Shown piece after piece: positions 46,444-55,874 of a stretch of 64,000 nucleotides of DNA. Position 1 is the stretch's first letter, and each line of letters begins with the position of its first letter. The notes beneath the pieces were generated by a model. It was given only the letters and a program-made list of their open reading frames with translations, had not been told where the DNA came from and did no database searches. The DNA comes from Maribacter ulvicola (lineage in GTDB: Bacteria > Bacteroidota > Bacteroidia > Flavobacteriales > Flavobacteriaceae): assembly GCF_900155985.1 (NCBI RefSeq), contig NZ_FTMA01000001.1, positions 1,550,001 through 1,614,000 on the forward strand, written 5' to 3'. The translations under genes were made by a program, and so were the position numbers.

Positions 46444-46758
46444 ATGATTAAAGTATCCGTAATGTACCCGAACAGCGAAGGTGTAAAGTTCGATGCAGAG
46501 TATTATAAAAACACACACTTGCCAATGGTTCAAAAACTAGTGGGCAGTGCATTGAAAGAATTGGAATTGGATTTGGGTGTTGGCGGTAGAGCGCCAGGTG
46601 AGGCTGCGCCATACATAGCCATTGCTCATTTAAAGTTTGACGATGTGGCTTCTTTTCAAGCAGCCTTTGGACCACATGCGGCAACTTTTGCAGATGATGT
46701 AAAGAATTATACCAATGTACAGGGTCAAATTCAGATTAGCGACTTGGTATCCTTCTAA
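46444..46758 (+). CDS. EthD-family small protein
   Basis: 104 residues. FDAEYYKNTHLPMVQKLVGSALKELELDLG (about 17-46) and the C-terminal VQGQIQISDLV are typical of the EthD ferredoxin-like fold. Catalytic role not assigned. 71 bases after gap, same strand. Confidence 0.85.
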   Translation: MIKVSVMYPNSEGVKFDAEYYKNTHLPMVQKLVGSALKELELDLGVGGRAPGEAAPYIAIAHLKFDDVASFQAAFGPHAATFADDVKNYTNVQGQIQISDLVSF

Positions 46759-46825
46759 ACCAATTGTAAATCAGTATAATTAGATTCCTGGTAATTGGTG
46801 TTAATTAGCAGTTGAAATAATGCAT

Positions 46826-47494
46826 ATGGAACATACAGATGTATCTATTGATAAATTGGCACAACAGTGTTTCCGTGCGGTTTTTAGAACACATACGGAT
46901 AAACCTGGTTTTCATTATTTTAATTTAGGAAAGAATAGAACACCGTTAGAATTTAGAACTATACTAACGGAGCTAAAAAGGGAACTGTCAAAATTGAGCG
47001 AAACTAACTTTGGTAAAAAATTAAGTTACCATTGGTTGGTACGTTTTGATCAGCAGGTAAATACTCCTTTTCATGTAGATAATGCAGCACATCAATCTTT
47101 TCTTCTACTAGGTTACGAGCCTAGCGTAATAGAGAGTGAATTGCATATTGCGGATTATCATGCATTTGCAAAAGAAAATGATAGGGGGTCAAAAGAGTAT
47201 ATAACCAATTTCACTCCGGTATTTAAAGGGAACGAATCACTTTTGGAGCCATTTACAACGAAATTAAAGGCCTTTGATAAAGAAGCATATCACATTGTGA
47301 TCATGAATAACAGTTCCCCTACGCTGCCGGCAGAAACCTTAGGCGTATATCATAAGGCGGTTATTGTGGAGCAGGATCTTAATAAAAATAGGATCGTGAA
47401 TTCCATGGTGTTGAACATGTCATCCGAAGAAAGAAATAGTGAAGATTTAACAAGAGAAGAGAACTATCTAAATACTATTGCTATTAGTAAATAA
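46826..47494 (+). CDS. Unrecognised protein, possibly an iron-dependent oxygenase-like cupin fold
   Basis: 222 residues from the second ATG at 46826 (the first at 46820 adds MH). A VRFDQQVNTPFHVDNAAH segment (H-x-D, about 70-87) and a later YHIVIMNNSSP histidine could form an H-x-D...H iron site as in 2-oxoglutarate oxygenases, but the fold call is weak. Cytoplasmic, no signal. Same direction as neighbours, 67 bases after the EthD gene. Confidence 0.5.
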   Translation: MEHTDVSIDKLAQQCFRAVFRTHTDKPGFHYFNLGKNRTPLEFRTILTELKRELSKLSETNFGKKLSYHWLVRFDQQVNTPFHVDNAAHQSFLLLGYEPSVIESELHIADYHAFAKENDRGSKEYITNFTPVFKGNESLLEPFTTKLKAFDKEAYHIVIMNNSSPTLPAETLGVYHKAVIVEQDLNKNRIVNSMVLNMSSEERNSEDLTREENYLNTIAISK

Positions 47495-47548
47495 TAGTAG
47501 CGGGAATTTAGTAGTGACAAAAACATATGGACCGTTAAGAAAATAACT

Positions 47549-48196
47549 ATGAGTAAAAACATAAAAATAGATATCGTATCTGATGTAGTATGCCCGTGGT
47601 GTGCTATAGGGTACAAACGTTTGGAGAAAGCAATTACGGAACTTGGGATTCAAGATCAAGTGGAGATCGAATGGCAACCGTTTGAACTGAACCCTGGTAT
47701 GCCGCCGGAAGGACAAAATATAACCGAGCATATTTCAGAGAAATATGGTTCTACCCTAGAGCAACAACAAGCGTCTCAACAGAACATGACCGAGATAGGC
47801 GAGGAGCTTGGTTTTACATTCGATTATTTTGATGAAATGCGTATGGCTAATACATTCGATGCACATGTATTATTAGAATATGCTAAAGAATTTGACAAGC
47901 AGACCGAACTGAAATTACGATTGATGAATTCGTTTTTTGGTGAGCGAAAAGATGTATCTGACAGAGATATATTAAAAGAAGCTTTACTAGCTGTAGGGTT
48001 AAATGCAGACGAAGCTTTGGCTAGGTTAGAAAATGAAGAAGCACGTTTTAACGTAAGAAACAAACAAGGCGAGTGGAAAAATATGGGGGTCAATTCTGTA
48101 CCTACTATTGTATTTAACATGAAAAGTGCGGTTACCGGAGCACAGCCTGTTGATACTTTTAAACAAATACTTGGAGAACTCATTGCGGAGAAATAA
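47549..48196 (+). CDS. DsbA-family (FrnE-like) thiol oxidoreductase
   Basis: 215 residues, no signal peptide, so cytoplasmic. The redox motif CPWC (Cys15-Cys18) lies in SDVVCPWCAIGYKRLEKAI, and the C-terminal GVNSVPTIVFN cis-Pro loop (about 178-188) completes a thioredoxin fold. FrnE-type proteins are linked to oxidative stress tolerance and polyketide chemistry. Lies 18 bases before a peroxiredoxin. Confidence 0.9.
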   Translation: MSKNIKIDIVSDVVCPWCAIGYKRLEKAITELGIQDQVEIEWQPFELNPGMPPEGQNITEHISEKYGSTLEQQQASQQNMTEIGEELGFTFDYFDEMRMANTFDAHVLLEYAKEFDKQTELKLRLMNSFFGERKDVSDRDILKEALLAVGLNADEALARLENEEARFNVRNKQGEWKNMGVNSVPTIVFNMKSAVTGAQPVDTFKQILGELIAEK

Positions 48197-48214
48197 CATA
48201 TAAACCTGTCTATT

Positions 48215-48877
48215 ATGAATACTACAAATAAAGGTGAACTAGATGCACTATTAGCCGTAAAACGTCATGAAGCAGCAGCGAAATTTACTAAAGAGAAAAA
48301 GCAGATTTATGCAGAGGGTATTTCAAGTGTTTCCGGATCGGGAGTATTGGAAAATGCATTGAATAAAGGTCAAAAAACACCTAATTTCACTTTAAAAAAT
48401 GCCTTGGGAAAATGGGTTTTGTTATATGATGAGTTAAAAAACGGACCAGTAGTTTTAACGTGGTATAGAGGTGGTTGGTGTCCGTATTGTAACATTACAC
48501 TACACTATTTACAAGAAAAATTACCTCAAATTCAAAAAGCGGGTGCCACCTTGATCGCGCTTACACCAGAGTTGCCAGATAATTCTTTATCCACCTCAGA
48601 AAAGAACAACTTAGAATTTACCGTGCTTAGTGATGTTGGTAATGTGGTTGGTAAAAAATTTGGAGTAGTTTATACCTTAACTGACGATGTAGCTTCTATG
48701 TACGAAGCTGGCTTTGGTTTAAGTGAAGTAAATGGTGACCATCATAATGAACTGCCATTAGCTGCAACTTACGTGATAGATACCAACGCGGTAGTACAAT
48801 TTGCATTTTTAAATGCCGATTATACAGAGAGAGCGGAAGTATCAGAAATAGTATCGGTTTTAAACACATTAGCGTAA
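48215..48877 (+). CDS. Peroxiredoxin-like protein (AhpC/TSA)
   Basis: 220 residues. LTWYRGGWCPYCN holds Cys89 and Cys92 in place of the usual single peroxidatic Cys motif (FYPx-T-x-x-C), as in the AhpC/TSA subgroup annotated peroxiredoxin-like. N-terminal ~50 residues are helical. Probably reduces peroxides using thiols. Follows the DsbA-like gene by 18 bases. Confidence 0.85.
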   Translation: MNTTNKGELDALLAVKRHEAAAKFTKEKKQIYAEGISSVSGSGVLENALNKGQKTPNFTLKNALGKWVLLYDELKNGPVVLTWYRGGWCPYCNITLHYLQEKLPQIQKAGATLIALTPELPDNSLSTSEKNNLEFTVLSDVGNVVGKKFGVVYTLTDDVASMYEAGFGLSEVNGDHHNELPLAATYVIDTNAVVQFAFLNADYTERAEVSEIVSVLNTLA

Positions 48878-48908
48878 AAACCACCTAATCAATTAATTAT
48901 CAATAAAT

Positions 48909-49259
48909 ATGAAAACAAACAAAATCATTTATTACGTTGCCACGGGTATTTTTACCTTGGTAATGCTATTCTCTGCAGGAATGTATTTTTTTAATCATGA
49001 ATATATAAAAGCGGCATTTACCAGTTTGGGCTACCCAACCTATTTAATTTATCCGTATGCTACGGCTAAGTTGGTAGGGCTGTTTGCCATTTGGAATCCT
49101 AAGTTTCATGTGATAAAAGAATGGGCGTATGCTGCATTTTTCTTTGCGGTTACTTTAGCATTCTTTGCTCATGTTATGGTAAGCGATGGCGAACAAATGG
49201 CAGCTGTAATTGCTTGGGTAGCACTGGTGGTTTCTTATATTTATAGTAAAAGGATATAA
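48909..49259 (+). CDS. DoxX-like membrane protein
   Basis: 116 residues, four membrane segments. The LSAGMYFFNHE-type first helix and the YATAKLVGLFAIWNPKFHVIKEWAYAAFFFA region are typical of the DoxX-like family, linked to sulfur or redox chemistry in membranes. 31 bases after the peroxiredoxin gene, 24 before the HAD gene. Confidence 0.8.
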   Translation: MKTNKIIYYVATGIFTLVMLFSAGMYFFNHEYIKAAFTSLGYPTYLIYPYATAKLVGLFAIWNPKFHVIKEWAYAAFFFAVTLAFFAHVMVSDGEQMAAVIAWVALVVSYIYSKRI

Positions 49260-49283
49260 AATCAAGAACCTAAAAGAAGCACT

Positions 49284-49997
49284 ATGAATACTACAACTAA
49301 ACATGAAAATTCAAAAGCGATACGACCTAAAGTGTCGTTCTTTGATGTTAACGAAACGCTTTTAGATCTTACCAAAGTTCAAAAGAAAGTAGGTGAAGCT
49401 TTAGGCGGAAGAGAAGATTTACTTTTCCTTTGGTTTACGACCATGTTGCAGTATTCATTAGTGACTTCGGCTAGTGACCAATACAAACCTTTTGGACATA
49501 TTGGTGCTGCCGCATTACAGATGGTAGCGGCAAATCATGGTATAAAATTAACGGAGGAATACGCCCGTGAAACCATTTCTGTGGCCATGGGTAGTTTGCC
49601 GGCCCACCCAGAAGTAAAAGCCGCACTTACCCAATTGAAAAATGACGGATACAAATTAGTAGCCTTCACCAATTCATCTAAAGACGGATTAATAAAGCAA
49701 TTTGAATATGCCGGATTAACCGATTACTTTGATGATATGCGTAGCGTAGAGGGAACAGGCAAGTTCAAACCCTTTACGGAAACCTATGCATGGGGAGCAA
49801 AACAAATGGGAGTAGAACTCCAGGAATGTATGCTCATTGCAGCCCATGGTTGGGATGTTGCCGGGGCGCTGTGGGCAGGTTGGCGCGCAGCGTTTATTAG
49901 TAGACCTGGGCAACAGGAATACCCGTTAGCGCCAAGAACAGAAATTGTAGCGTCTAACTTAAAAAAAGCAGCAGATATTTTGGTGGCCTACAGCTAA
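49284..49997 (+). CDS. HAD-family hydrolase, haloacid dehalogenase type II-like
   Basis: 237 residues. Motif I FFDVNETLLDL (nucleophile Asp in FDVNET), motif II FTNSS (about 132-136), motif III Lys (GTGKFKP) and motif IV AAHGWDVAGALWAGW (about 191-205), which matches L-2-haloacid dehalogenases. Could dehalogenate short organic acids or remove phosphate. Last gene of the plus-strand run that starts at the TetR gene. Confidence 0.85.
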   Translation: MNTTTKHENSKAIRPKVSFFDVNETLLDLTKVQKKVGEALGGREDLLFLWFTTMLQYSLVTSASDQYKPFGHIGAAALQMVAANHGIKLTEEYARETISVAMGSLPAHPEVKAALTQLKNDGYKLVAFTNSSKDGLIKQFEYAGLTDYFDDMRSVEGTGKFKPFTETYAWGAKQMGVELQECMLIAAHGWDVAGALWAGWRAAFISRPGQQEYPLAPRTEIVASNLKKAADILVAYS

Positions 49998-50287
49998 ACA
50001 AACCGATTATGTCAATTTTTAATTAAAAACATTTTAGGCATCTCCTATATTAAAGAACATTATTTGTTGCCCTAATTGCTACGCGCTAACTTCTTGTTGG
50101 AAAGAGAAAGTCCCAAAGACCTTATTCGTTTAAAAGATGAATATAATTCTAAGTAATTGATTTGTATATAGGTAAGAGAGTTGTAAATAAAAATGTAAAC
50201 AAAGGTTCAGTACCTTTAAGTGACAAGGAAAAATCTAGAACAAAGGTAGCGAATGCGCCAAGGTAAATGGCAATGTGAAGAGCATAG
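49998..50287. other. Intergenic stretch after HAD gene
   Basis: About 290 bases with short broken frames only (a KSRTKVANAPR-like piece near 50230). No convincing gene. Confidence 0.35.
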
Positions 50288-50596
50288 ATCGACGCGTTTA
50301 GCATTTATGTGAACAAAGAGTGCGAAAATTTAAAAGAGAAAGCTTCTAGTCTATCTAAAGTTATGAAAACACCGCCCAATAGGCATAGTGATAAAAAGAA
50401 CAAGAAGACACTTTTAGATACTTTAGAAAAAGCGCGTACCAAGTAGAACGGTACTTTGACGAACACATCGCAAGCCATAGGTAAATTACAATTATTACAT
50501 GACGTTGCCACTGAGGTGGTAAAAGCTTTAAAAGTAGTTGTCTCCCTTAATTCATTTGATGTAATCAATAATCAAATATTTTATAAACTTGGGTAA
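50288..50596 (+). pseudogene. Decayed open frame of unknown family
   Basis: A plus-strand frame of about 103 codons without Met start, interrupted once by TAG at 50444, is lysine-rich (LKEKASSLSKVMK, SDKKNKKTLLDTLEKARTK) and continues after the stop (TSQAIGKLQLLHDVATEVVKALKVVV). It looks coiled-coil/helical. Nothing recognised. The reverse-strand frame at 50305-50568 is its shadow. Confidence 0.35.
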
Positions 50597-50716
50597 CTAT
50601 TGAGTTTTATAGATTATTGTATCTTTCTTTGTTACAAGCTCAATTACACATATTTGTGAGTTACCACCAATTATAAAAGACGACACCAAAACAAATAAAC
50701 GAACAGACAAAAAGAA

Positions 50717-51469
50717 ATGCCATTTACATTTTCACACCCATCAATAGTTTTACCGTTGACATTTTTGCCTCGAAAATGGTTCTCGTTGACTGGACTTGTA
50801 ATCGGCAGTTTGACACCTGATTTTGAGTATTTTTTAAGAATGAGAATTAAGAGCAATTACAGCCATTCAATAGACGGACTTTTTTGGTTCGACTTGCCTC
50901 TTGGACTTCTACTTGCGTTTATGTTTCACAATATTGTTCGTGACAGTCTATTCGACAACTTGCCGACCTTTTTAAAATCACGATTTTCAACTTTTAAACA
51001 GTTTGACTGGAACGAACATTTTAAAAGAAATTGGTTTGTAGTCTTAATTTCAATTTTGATTGGAGCCGCTTCTCACATTTTCTGGGACAGTTTTACTCAC
51101 GACCACGGTTATTTTGTGCAGACAATTCCGACATTACAAAACTCGATTGACTTTTTAGGCAGACAAATTCCAATCCTGAAAATATTGCAACACAGTTCGA
51201 CTTTACTCGGTGGACTTGTAATTGCCTTTGCCATTTTTAAACTGCCGACAAACAAGAGCGAAAACGAAAAAATAAATCTAAAATATTGGGTAATTTTAGC
51301 AGGACTTACTTTGACAATTATTGCAGTAAGACTTCTAAGCGGACTTGAATTGAAACAATACGGAAACGTGATAGTGACAGCAATTTCCGCTGGACTTATT
51401 TCATTAACAATAACGCCTTTGCTGATAAAGAAAAATGAAAAAACTGGTGGTAACAAAGAACTGAGGTAA
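50717..51469 (+). CDS. DUF4184 family membrane protein
   Basis: 250 residues. MPFTFSHPSIVLPL and GSLTPDFEYFL (His/Asp-rich, about 1-42) and HIFWDSFTHDHGYF (about 118-131) are the DUF4184 signature, with metal-like His/Asp residues in or near membrane segments; about five to six membrane segments. Function unknown. The gene is rich in GACTT/GGACTTG-type codons unlike its neighbours and is flanked by a decayed frame and a transposase tail, so a horizontal origin is likely. Confidence 0.85.
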   Translation: MPFTFSHPSIVLPLTFLPRKWFSLTGLVIGSLTPDFEYFLRMRIKSNYSHSIDGLFWFDLPLGLLLAFMFHNIVRDSLFDNLPTFLKSRFSTFKQFDWNEHFKRNWFVVLISILIGAASHIFWDSFTHDHGYFVQTIPTLQNSIDFLGRQIPILKILQHSSTLLGGLVIAFAIFKLPTNKSENEKINLKYWVILAGLTLTIIAVRLLSGLELKQYGNVIVTAISAGLISLTITPLLIKKNEKTGGNKELR

Positions 51470-51559
51470 AAAACAAATAAATTCTTCCTTAATCTGAGAC
51501 AATAGTATTCTAGGCTCATAGATTCAAAAAACAGATTCTTGAGCTTTTTTTATGCCAAG

Positions 51560-51853
51560 TTAAAAGCTGAACCTAAATTTTAGGTGCAGTAGAAAAAGGT
51601 TTTTTGCGTATTGAACCATACTTTTTATAAATAATGGTAAGGCAAGTTTTCCCGCCCCGCTTTTCGGGCGTTTGTTCTCGAATTTTAGGTACTTCTTGAG
51701 ATTATAGGTGATCGCGGACAGGTGCATGACCTTGTTCGCCTGTGCGAGTCCGATCGTATTTATTTTTCGCATTCCCATGAACTGGGTCAAGGTGCCGAAT
51801 ACCGTACTTTAACGCTTACCCTTCATATAGTGCCCCTGTGGACTCACCAGTAA
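51560..51853 (-). pseudogene. C-terminal remnant of an IS1182-like transposase
   Basis: The end of a transposase reads VSPQGHYMKGKR (stop) STVFGTLTQFMGMRKINTIG, then LAQANKVMHLSAITYNLKKYLKFE, matching the C-terminus of IS1182-family DDE transposases (FGTL...MGMR..NT.G...ANK...AA.AYNLKK). One in-frame TAA (near 51811) and loss of the catalytic part leave it inactive. No inverted repeats were seen. Confidence 0.75.
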
Positions 51854-52042
51854 AACCGAAAGATCTGTGTATATTTATAATGTCGCTAAATCTTAAGGAT
51901 TTAGCTTTGGAAAAGAAAAAATAAAACTAAACAATAAGCTCTAGCTAAGTCGCCAGTCATAAATGAAAAGTTTCTTTACTTATGCACTACACTTAGCCAG
52001 AACATTGTGCAGCATTAAAAAACTATAAATTAAATTTTAAAA

Positions 52043-52801
52043 ATGAGAATAATAGTATTGATAATAGGGCTATTTGGATTACAAGTAATTAACGGTCAAA
52101 CACCTGAGCATATTTTAAAAAACTATAATTTAATCTGGAGTGATGATTTTAATGGCACTACTATAGATTCTCTAAAATGGAGTTATAGGGCTACCGGAAG
52201 TAAGCGTCAGTTCGGTATTGTTAAAGAAGAGAACTCATATTTGGATGGTAACGGAAAATTAATCATTGAAGTATCAAAAAACGATTCCATCCATCAAATT
52301 GGGCAAATTGGCACACAAGACAAGTTTTTAACGAAATATGGATATTTTGAATGTAGCGCAAAAATGAATAAAGAGCTTGGTCCTCATGTGGCTTTCTGGC
52401 TTCAATCACCATATATCCAAAAAGAGAAAAATAATCCAAAAAAATATGGAACCGAAATAGATATATTTGAGTATCATACTAATGGAGGTACTAATTATGT
52501 CTATCATAACTTACATTGGAATGGTTATGGAGAACATCATAAAAGTGTAGGTGAAAAAATACAGATAGATCATATTGATGAGGGGTTTCATACATTTGGA
52601 CTTGAATGGACAAAAGACGAGTATATTTTTTATGTAGACGGTAAGGAAACCTGGAGAACGACTGAAGCAATATCTCATATCGCCGAATACATCATCCTAA
52701 GTGCAGAATTAAGTGGCTGGGGAGGTGATTTTGCAAAATCAAATTTCCCTGATCAAGTTATTTTCGATTATGTGAAAGTATATAAAAAAGCGGCCAATTG
52801 A
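52043..52801 (+). CDS. Glycoside hydrolase family 16 endo-beta-glucanase-like enzyme
   Basis: 252 residues, signal peptide about 1-19 (ends NG-Q). The GH16 active site E-x-D-x-x-E is present as GTEIDIFE with Glu138 (nucleophile) and Glu143 (acid/base). Supporting motifs: LIWSDDFNG (about 30-38), KYGYFECSAKM (about 98-108), WTKDEYIFYVDG and YVKVYKK. GH16 members cut laminarin, agar, carrageenan and other beta-glycans; subfamily not decided here. No carbohydrate-binding module. A terminator-like hairpin follows at 52824. Confidence 0.92.
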   Translation: MRIIVLIIGLFGLQVINGQTPEHILKNYNLIWSDDFNGTTIDSLKWSYRATGSKRQFGIVKEENSYLDGNGKLIIEVSKNDSIHQIGQIGTQDKFLTKYGYFECSAKMNKELGPHVAFWLQSPYIQKEKNNPKKYGTEIDIFEYHTNGGTNYVYHNLHWNGYGEHHKSVGEKIQIDHIDEGFHTFGLEWTKDEYIFYVDGKETWRTTEAISHIAEYIILSAELSGWGGDFAKSNFPDQVIFDYVKVYKKAAN

Positions 52802-52823
52802 GCAGGCAGCCATGAGTGCTAAA

Positions 52824-52864
52824 AAGCCCCGTATGTCTCTTACATCACCGTACGTACGGGGTTT
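52824..52864 (+). terminator. Terminator-like hairpin after GH16
   Basis: Inverted repeat AAGCCCCGTA / TACGGGGTTT with a 21-base loop, 23 bases past the GH16 stop. The loop is long and the T run short, so it is of moderate strength. Confidence 0.55.
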
Positions 52865-52903
52865 GTGACGGTGGTTCGTTATATCAGAACTTTATGTTAA
52901 GTT

Positions 52904-53097
52904 AGTACAAAGACATACGCTGACAACTCCTTTTCTTAGGTGGTTTTCAGTAATAGAAGCACCTGGTATAGGGTTTGGACAATTGCTCACCGTCCCATTG
53001 GTGTTCTGTTCCAAGCATACACTTGATCCTGTTTTTTTCCTAAACCAATGAAATTTTACGTTTGCACCTTGGTTTCTTCTTGTGTCCTATACAGTAA
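52904..53097 (-). pseudogene. Decayed Cys-containing small open frame
   Basis: A minus-strand frame of about 65 codons (DTRRNQGANVKFHWFRKK, then GSSVCLEQNTNGTVSNCPNP, then ITENHLRKGVVSVCLCTN) runs to a stop at 52904 with no Met; a different frame supplies MDAPLTILLYRTQEET just upstream, so a single frameshift near 53095 separates them. Four cysteines and the absence of any known family. Possibly a small secreted protein gene that has decayed. Confidence 0.35.
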
Positions 53098-53645
53098 GAT
53101 TGTTAATGGCGCATCCATTCCTTTATCATTCTATGAGCTTGTAACAAAACTTAAATAAGACCACCAAATCTATATACTTTTGACTTCCACCATAATTGCC
53201 TTTTATTTAATCTTAACGAAAATGTAGGGTCAGGAATTTCTTTACGCGTCTGTAAAAGTTATTCTCGGGTACATGATCGCTAAGTTGAAAAATGAAGAAT
53301 AGTTTTTATCCTTAAGTCAAAAAAACAACTGTAACAATGATTGATTTTTTGCATTTGTCTTAGCGGCAATAAATATTGATATCCCATATCCCCACAAAGT
53401 TGACGCTTTTACTTTGTACTCAATCTCATTTTTTGTCTAATATTTTTAAAAAGCATAGTTGTATTTTTAGTAAATATGCGTAATTCTGTAGGATAGATTA
53501 CCGTCTTCAATAATGATATATAGTCATTGTTGACATAGAGCGCTTTCTTATGGTCACTTAAATAACTATTCTCAATGTAGAAAAATGACGGACCGTTACA
53601 CAGATTAAAATAATGAACCTTAATTAGACCAACAATTAGAAAAAA
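53098..53645. other. Intergenic stretch
   Basis: Roughly 550 AT-rich bases between the decayed small frame and the APH-like gene; nothing supported on either strand. Confidence 0.4.
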
Positions 53646-54632
53646 ATGACAGTATTACCAGTTAGCGCAAGTACTATTTCAGAGAAAGCTTTGGGCGAGT
53701 TTGTAAAAGAAAAATACGCACTTAACAAAAATTACGACTGTACATTATTTAGGACAGGAATGAACCATACCTATTTTCTTGCGAACAGCGATACCAAATA
53801 TGTTGCGAGAGTTTACAGTCATAATTGGAGGACAAAATCTGAAATTACCGAAGAGTTAAAAGTTCTAAAGCTATTGAGTGAGAATAAGGTAAGTGTTTCT
53901 TTTCCTATTCAAGATAAACATGGAAAATTCATACAGACGATTAATGCACCGGAGGGTGTTAGATACGTTGTCCTTTTTTCCTTTGCAAAAGGAGAAAAAA
54001 TACGGTTTATAGATAAAGAAACATGTTTTTTGATAGGAACTTTAATGGCTAAGATTCATAACCTTACTTTAGATAGCACTATTGAACGAATTTTTTATGA
54101 CCAAGAATCCCTACTAAAATTACCGTTTGAACATTTGAAACAATTTTTTCCTGAGGAATTATCGGAAATGCAATTCATTAAACATATAGATGATTTTTTT
54201 GACAAAACAGATTTTGAAAATGTTAGAAAAGGAGTTGTCCACATGGATCTTTGGTACGATAACATGGCCGTGACCAATGAAAGAGAAATTACTTTTTTTG
54301 ATTTTGATTTTTGTGGAAACGGTGCTCAAATTTTAGATGTCGGCTATTTTTGTAAACAACTATTTCATATTGAAACCGACAAGAAAGTGTACCAACTGAA
54401 AATGAAATATTTTTTAGATGGCTACCAAAGTATTAGACGTTTAACCGATAAAGAACTGAAATTGATTCCTAAAGCAGGTCTAGCGGTTTTTGTTTTTTAT
54501 CTGGGTGTTCAAGCACAACGGTTTGATTGGTCTAATATCTTTTTATCTGAAAATTATCTAAAAATGTTCTATATAGGTAAACTTAAATCGTGGATCCAAT
54601 ATAATAATATAGAAAAAAGTAGTAGTAAGTAA
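53646..54632 (+). CDS. Aminoglycoside phosphotransferase (APH/homoserine kinase type II)-like kinase
   Basis: 328 residues. APH-fold features: FRTGMNHTYFLANS (nucleotide loop, about 37-50), KYVARVYSHNW (Lys-type strand), catalytic loop VVHMDLWYDNM (about 198-208) and DFDF metal motif (about 219-222). Phosphorylates a small hydroxylated substrate, perhaps a Ser/Thr-like or sugar alcohol compound; not necessarily an antibiotic. Single gene. Confidence 0.85.
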   Translation: MTVLPVSASTISEKALGEFVKEKYALNKNYDCTLFRTGMNHTYFLANSDTKYVARVYSHNWRTKSEITEELKVLKLLSENKVSVSFPIQDKHGKFIQTINAPEGVRYVVLFSFAKGEKIRFIDKETCFLIGTLMAKIHNLTLDSTIERIFYDQESLLKLPFEHLKQFFPEELSEMQFIKHIDDFFDKTDFENVRKGVVHMDLWYDNMAVTNEREITFFDFDFCGNGAQILDVGYFCKQLFHIETDKKVYQLKMKYFLDGYQSIRRLTDKELKLIPKAGLAVFVFYLGVQAQRFDWSNIFLSENYLKMFYIGKLKSWIQYNNIEKSSSK

Positions 54633-54913
54633 TAAAAAATCAATTCTATCTTCTTCTTATCTTTATTGGTTTTAATAAAAAGCTTAAAAACATTTGTAAA
54701 TGGTAATTTAACTACTAAACCGTAGCGCATAATATGTAGAACTGGTTGCAAGATTTTAGAGTGCTTACCACAATTTTACATAATTCTCTCATAGCTTTTA
54801 TTCGTTTAATTGCACAATTGGGTATAACGGTCTTATTTTAAATCACGTTATGGTTCTCTTTTTTCTATCTAAATTTATATGTTCAAACTAATGAAACCCC
54901 TTTTTAATAGCTA

Positions 54914-55798
54914 ATGAAAACCAAGTTACATATATTCAAAATTGTTGCCAAGCACTTAAGTTTTACAAAGGCTGCTGAACAGTTATATATTTCACAACCT
55001 GCAATTTCAAAGGCAATTAAAAATTTAGAGCAAGAATATGAGACCACTTTTTTTGTTAGAAAAAGAAACACCATTGAATTAACGATTGAAGGAAAATCAT
55101 TTCTTATATATGTAAATAAAATATTGTCTATTTATGCTGAAATGGACGAGCAGTTTTTACATAAAAATGACATTTTCCCAAAATTCATAAATTTTGGAGT
55201 AAGTACAACCTTGTCTAATTATGTTATACCTAAGGTGATTGCGAAGTTTAGAACGCAGTTTCCACAAACCAAATTGAATATCATTAGCGATAACTCTGAG
55301 AATGTTGAAAATTTAATTTTATCAGAGGAGATTGATTTTGGAATTACGGAAGGAAACTTTTCTAATCCCAAATTAAATTTCGAAAAATTTATAAAAGATG
55401 AAATTGTACTTGTTACAAGTGTTCATAATACTTCGTTTAAAAAAGGGAGTGTGGATATAAAAACGCTACAAAAAATTCCGATGATAGCACGTGAGAAAGG
55501 TTCAGGAACAAGAGAAATTATTGATGCATTTTTAATGGATAATAATATATCTAAACTAACCGGAGTTGTAACATTGAACAGTACAGAGGCTATTAAAAAC
55601 TATCTATATAATTCAACTGATTATGCACTTCTTTCAATACATGCCATTAACGATGACTTAATAAATAACAAGCTCAAAGTTATAGATATTAAAGGCTTAA
55701 GTATTGAGAGGTGGTTTTATTTTGTAAAAAGAACAGGTTACCTCTCAAGGTCTTTAAATAATTTTGAGAAGTTTATTCGGCTTAACTATAACTTTTAG
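54914..55798 (+). CDS. LysR-family transcriptional regulator
   Basis: 294 residues. N-terminal winged helix (FKIVAKHLSFTKAAEQLYISQPAISKAIKNLEQEY, about 8-42), then the periplasmic-binding-like effector domain (FGVSTTLSNYVIPKVIAKFRTQFPQ). 76 bases upstream of a YeiH exporter gene, the pairing seen for YeiE/YeiH in other bacteria, which suggests control of sulfur-anion export. Confidence 0.93.
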   Translation: MKTKLHIFKIVAKHLSFTKAAEQLYISQPAISKAIKNLEQEYETTFFVRKRNTIELTIEGKSFLIYVNKILSIYAEMDEQFLHKNDIFPKFINFGVSTTLSNYVIPKVIAKFRTQFPQTKLNIISDNSENVENLILSEEIDFGITEGNFSNPKLNFEKFIKDEIVLVTSVHNTSFKKGSVDIKTLQKIPMIAREKGSGTREIIDAFLMDNNISKLTGVVTLNSTEAIKNYLYNSTDYALLSIHAINDDLINNKLKVIDIKGLSIERWFYFVKRTGYLSRSLNNFEKFIRLNYNF

Positions 55799-55874
55799 TT
55801 ATCCTATATAGCATTTTAATTTGCTTATAAGTTATTTTTCAAATCTACTTTTGTATCAAATAATACGAAGTGAT

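Noticed and set aside
50305..50568. Minus-strand ORF of 87 residues with hydrophobic stretch
   Set aside because: It is the shadow of the decayed plus-strand frame and has no plausible start context or family.
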